Shown here: piece by piece, positions 63,747 through 64,000 of the stretch
Layout of the letters: each line of letters starts with the position of its first letter
Numbering within the stretch: the stretch's first letter is position 1
Assembly: GCF_023278565.1 (NCBI RefSeq)
Contig: NC_064677.1
Coordinates: 2,356,001 to 2,420,000, forward strand
Direction of reading: 5' to 3'
Origin: Colletotrichum lupini
Lineage: Eukaryota; Ascomycota; Sordariomycetes; Glomerellales; Glomerellaceae
Length of the DNA stretch: 64,000 nt
Notes under the pieces: model-generated
What the model was told of the DNA's origin: nothing
What the model saw: the letters and a program-made list of their open reading frames with translations, nothing else
The model's database searches: none
Made by a program: the position numbers and the translations under genes

Positions 63747-64000
63747 TAGTGGTTTTTTTCCGACTTTATAAGCGTAAAAGATCGACCTTAACGGGATTAC
63801 GCTTTTAAAAGAAATTATATAATATAATATACTTTTTAATTATATAATATATATAATATAGCCTAAGTACGTACTTAACGTAATATAATAATTTTAATAC
63901 GAAAACTACTATATAATTTAAAATAAATAAGCTACCCTTTACGTAGTAGCGCTGGCTAAAAAGGTTAACGGTAGAAGTTAATTATAATAGTTAGTTATAA
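63747..64000 (+). mobile_element. R1.1 repeat, copy 4 (first 254 bp, continues beyond the window)
   Basis: It starts TAGTGGTTTTTTTCCGAC and follows copy 2 (from 38,617) closely, including the AAAAGATCGACC and ACGGGATTACG segments. The bases just before it, AAAGTATTATA, are the presumed left target-site duplication, because A1 has the same bases at an uninterrupted site near 47,036. The right end is outside the window. Confidence 0.85.

Noticed and set aside
1..64000. Mitochondrial, apicomplexan or A+T-rich bacterial genome
   Set aside because: Those show A+T richness without specific CpA/TpG loss, and carry dense intact genes; here only broken fungal-type transposons are found.

Overview
This window reads as a gene-free, A+T-rich block of a filamentous ascomycete (Pezizomycotina) nuclear genome, built from transposable elements that have been heavily mutated by repeat-induced point mutation (RIP). 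The direct evidence is base context: CpA and TpG are almost absent over tens of kilobases (many 60-base lines contain none), TpA is in great excess, and CpG survives. That is the footprint of C-to-T change at CpA on both strands. Stops are nearly always TAA/TAG standing where Gln (CAA/CAG) or Trp (TGG) is expected. No intact protein-coding gene is visible; every coding feature below is a relic recognised by conserved motifs read through RIP-type stops. The RIP signature limits the host to Pezizomycotina with strong RIP; the exact genus cannot be told.

Layout. 1-10: last bases of a 1.0-1.1 kb repeat family (here 'R1.1'). 11-15,640: relics I cannot name, with a 12-bp tandem repeat (1,762-1,833) and one readable remnant (about 6.2-7.2 kb). 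15,647-15,692: simple repeat. About 16.9-20.4 kb: Tad1-like LINE ORF2 (endonuclease, reverse transcriptase, RNase H, + strand). About 21.6-23.0 kb: MULE/Hop-like DNA transposase relic (- strand). 23.0-32.2 kb: mostly unassigned, with a possible polypurine tract/LTR (about 29.3 kb) and a long readable remnant (29.9-31.7 kb). 32,222-33,291 and 38,617-39,711: two R1.1 copies in opposite orientation, each with its own target-site duplication, around 5 kb of unassigned sequence that includes a 13-bp minisatellite (34.5-34.9 kb). 39.7-43.5 kb: unassigned. 43,478-about 47,050: Ty3/gypsy element A, copy A1, with a clean internal deletion. 48,250-56,683: complete Ty3/gypsy chromovirus B, two 539-bp LTRs and a 5-bp duplication, with an R1.1 copy (53,327-54,340) inside its integrase. 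57,429-63,746: gypsy A, copy A2, interrupted in its integrase by a 514-bp insertion that is NOT RIP-mutated (62,059-62,572), and entered at its 3' side by a fourth R1.1 copy that runs off the window.

Relations in time. The nesting gives an order: gypsy A and B inserted first; R1.1 copies then landed in B and in A2 and carry RIP changes themselves; the 62.06-62.57 kb insertion came last, after RIP had acted on its surroundings or without having been exposed to it. RIP has removed catalytic residues in parallel: the reverse transcriptase Asp-Asp pair reads Asn-Asn in the LINE, in gypsy A2 and in gypsy B; the protease DSGA of B reads NSSV; all four zinc ligands of the Gag knuckle of B read Tyr. 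The most interesting unexplained item is R1.1: defined ends, a terminal hairpin, no recognised coding capacity, and 11-16 bp target duplications that do not fit an LTR or Helitron.
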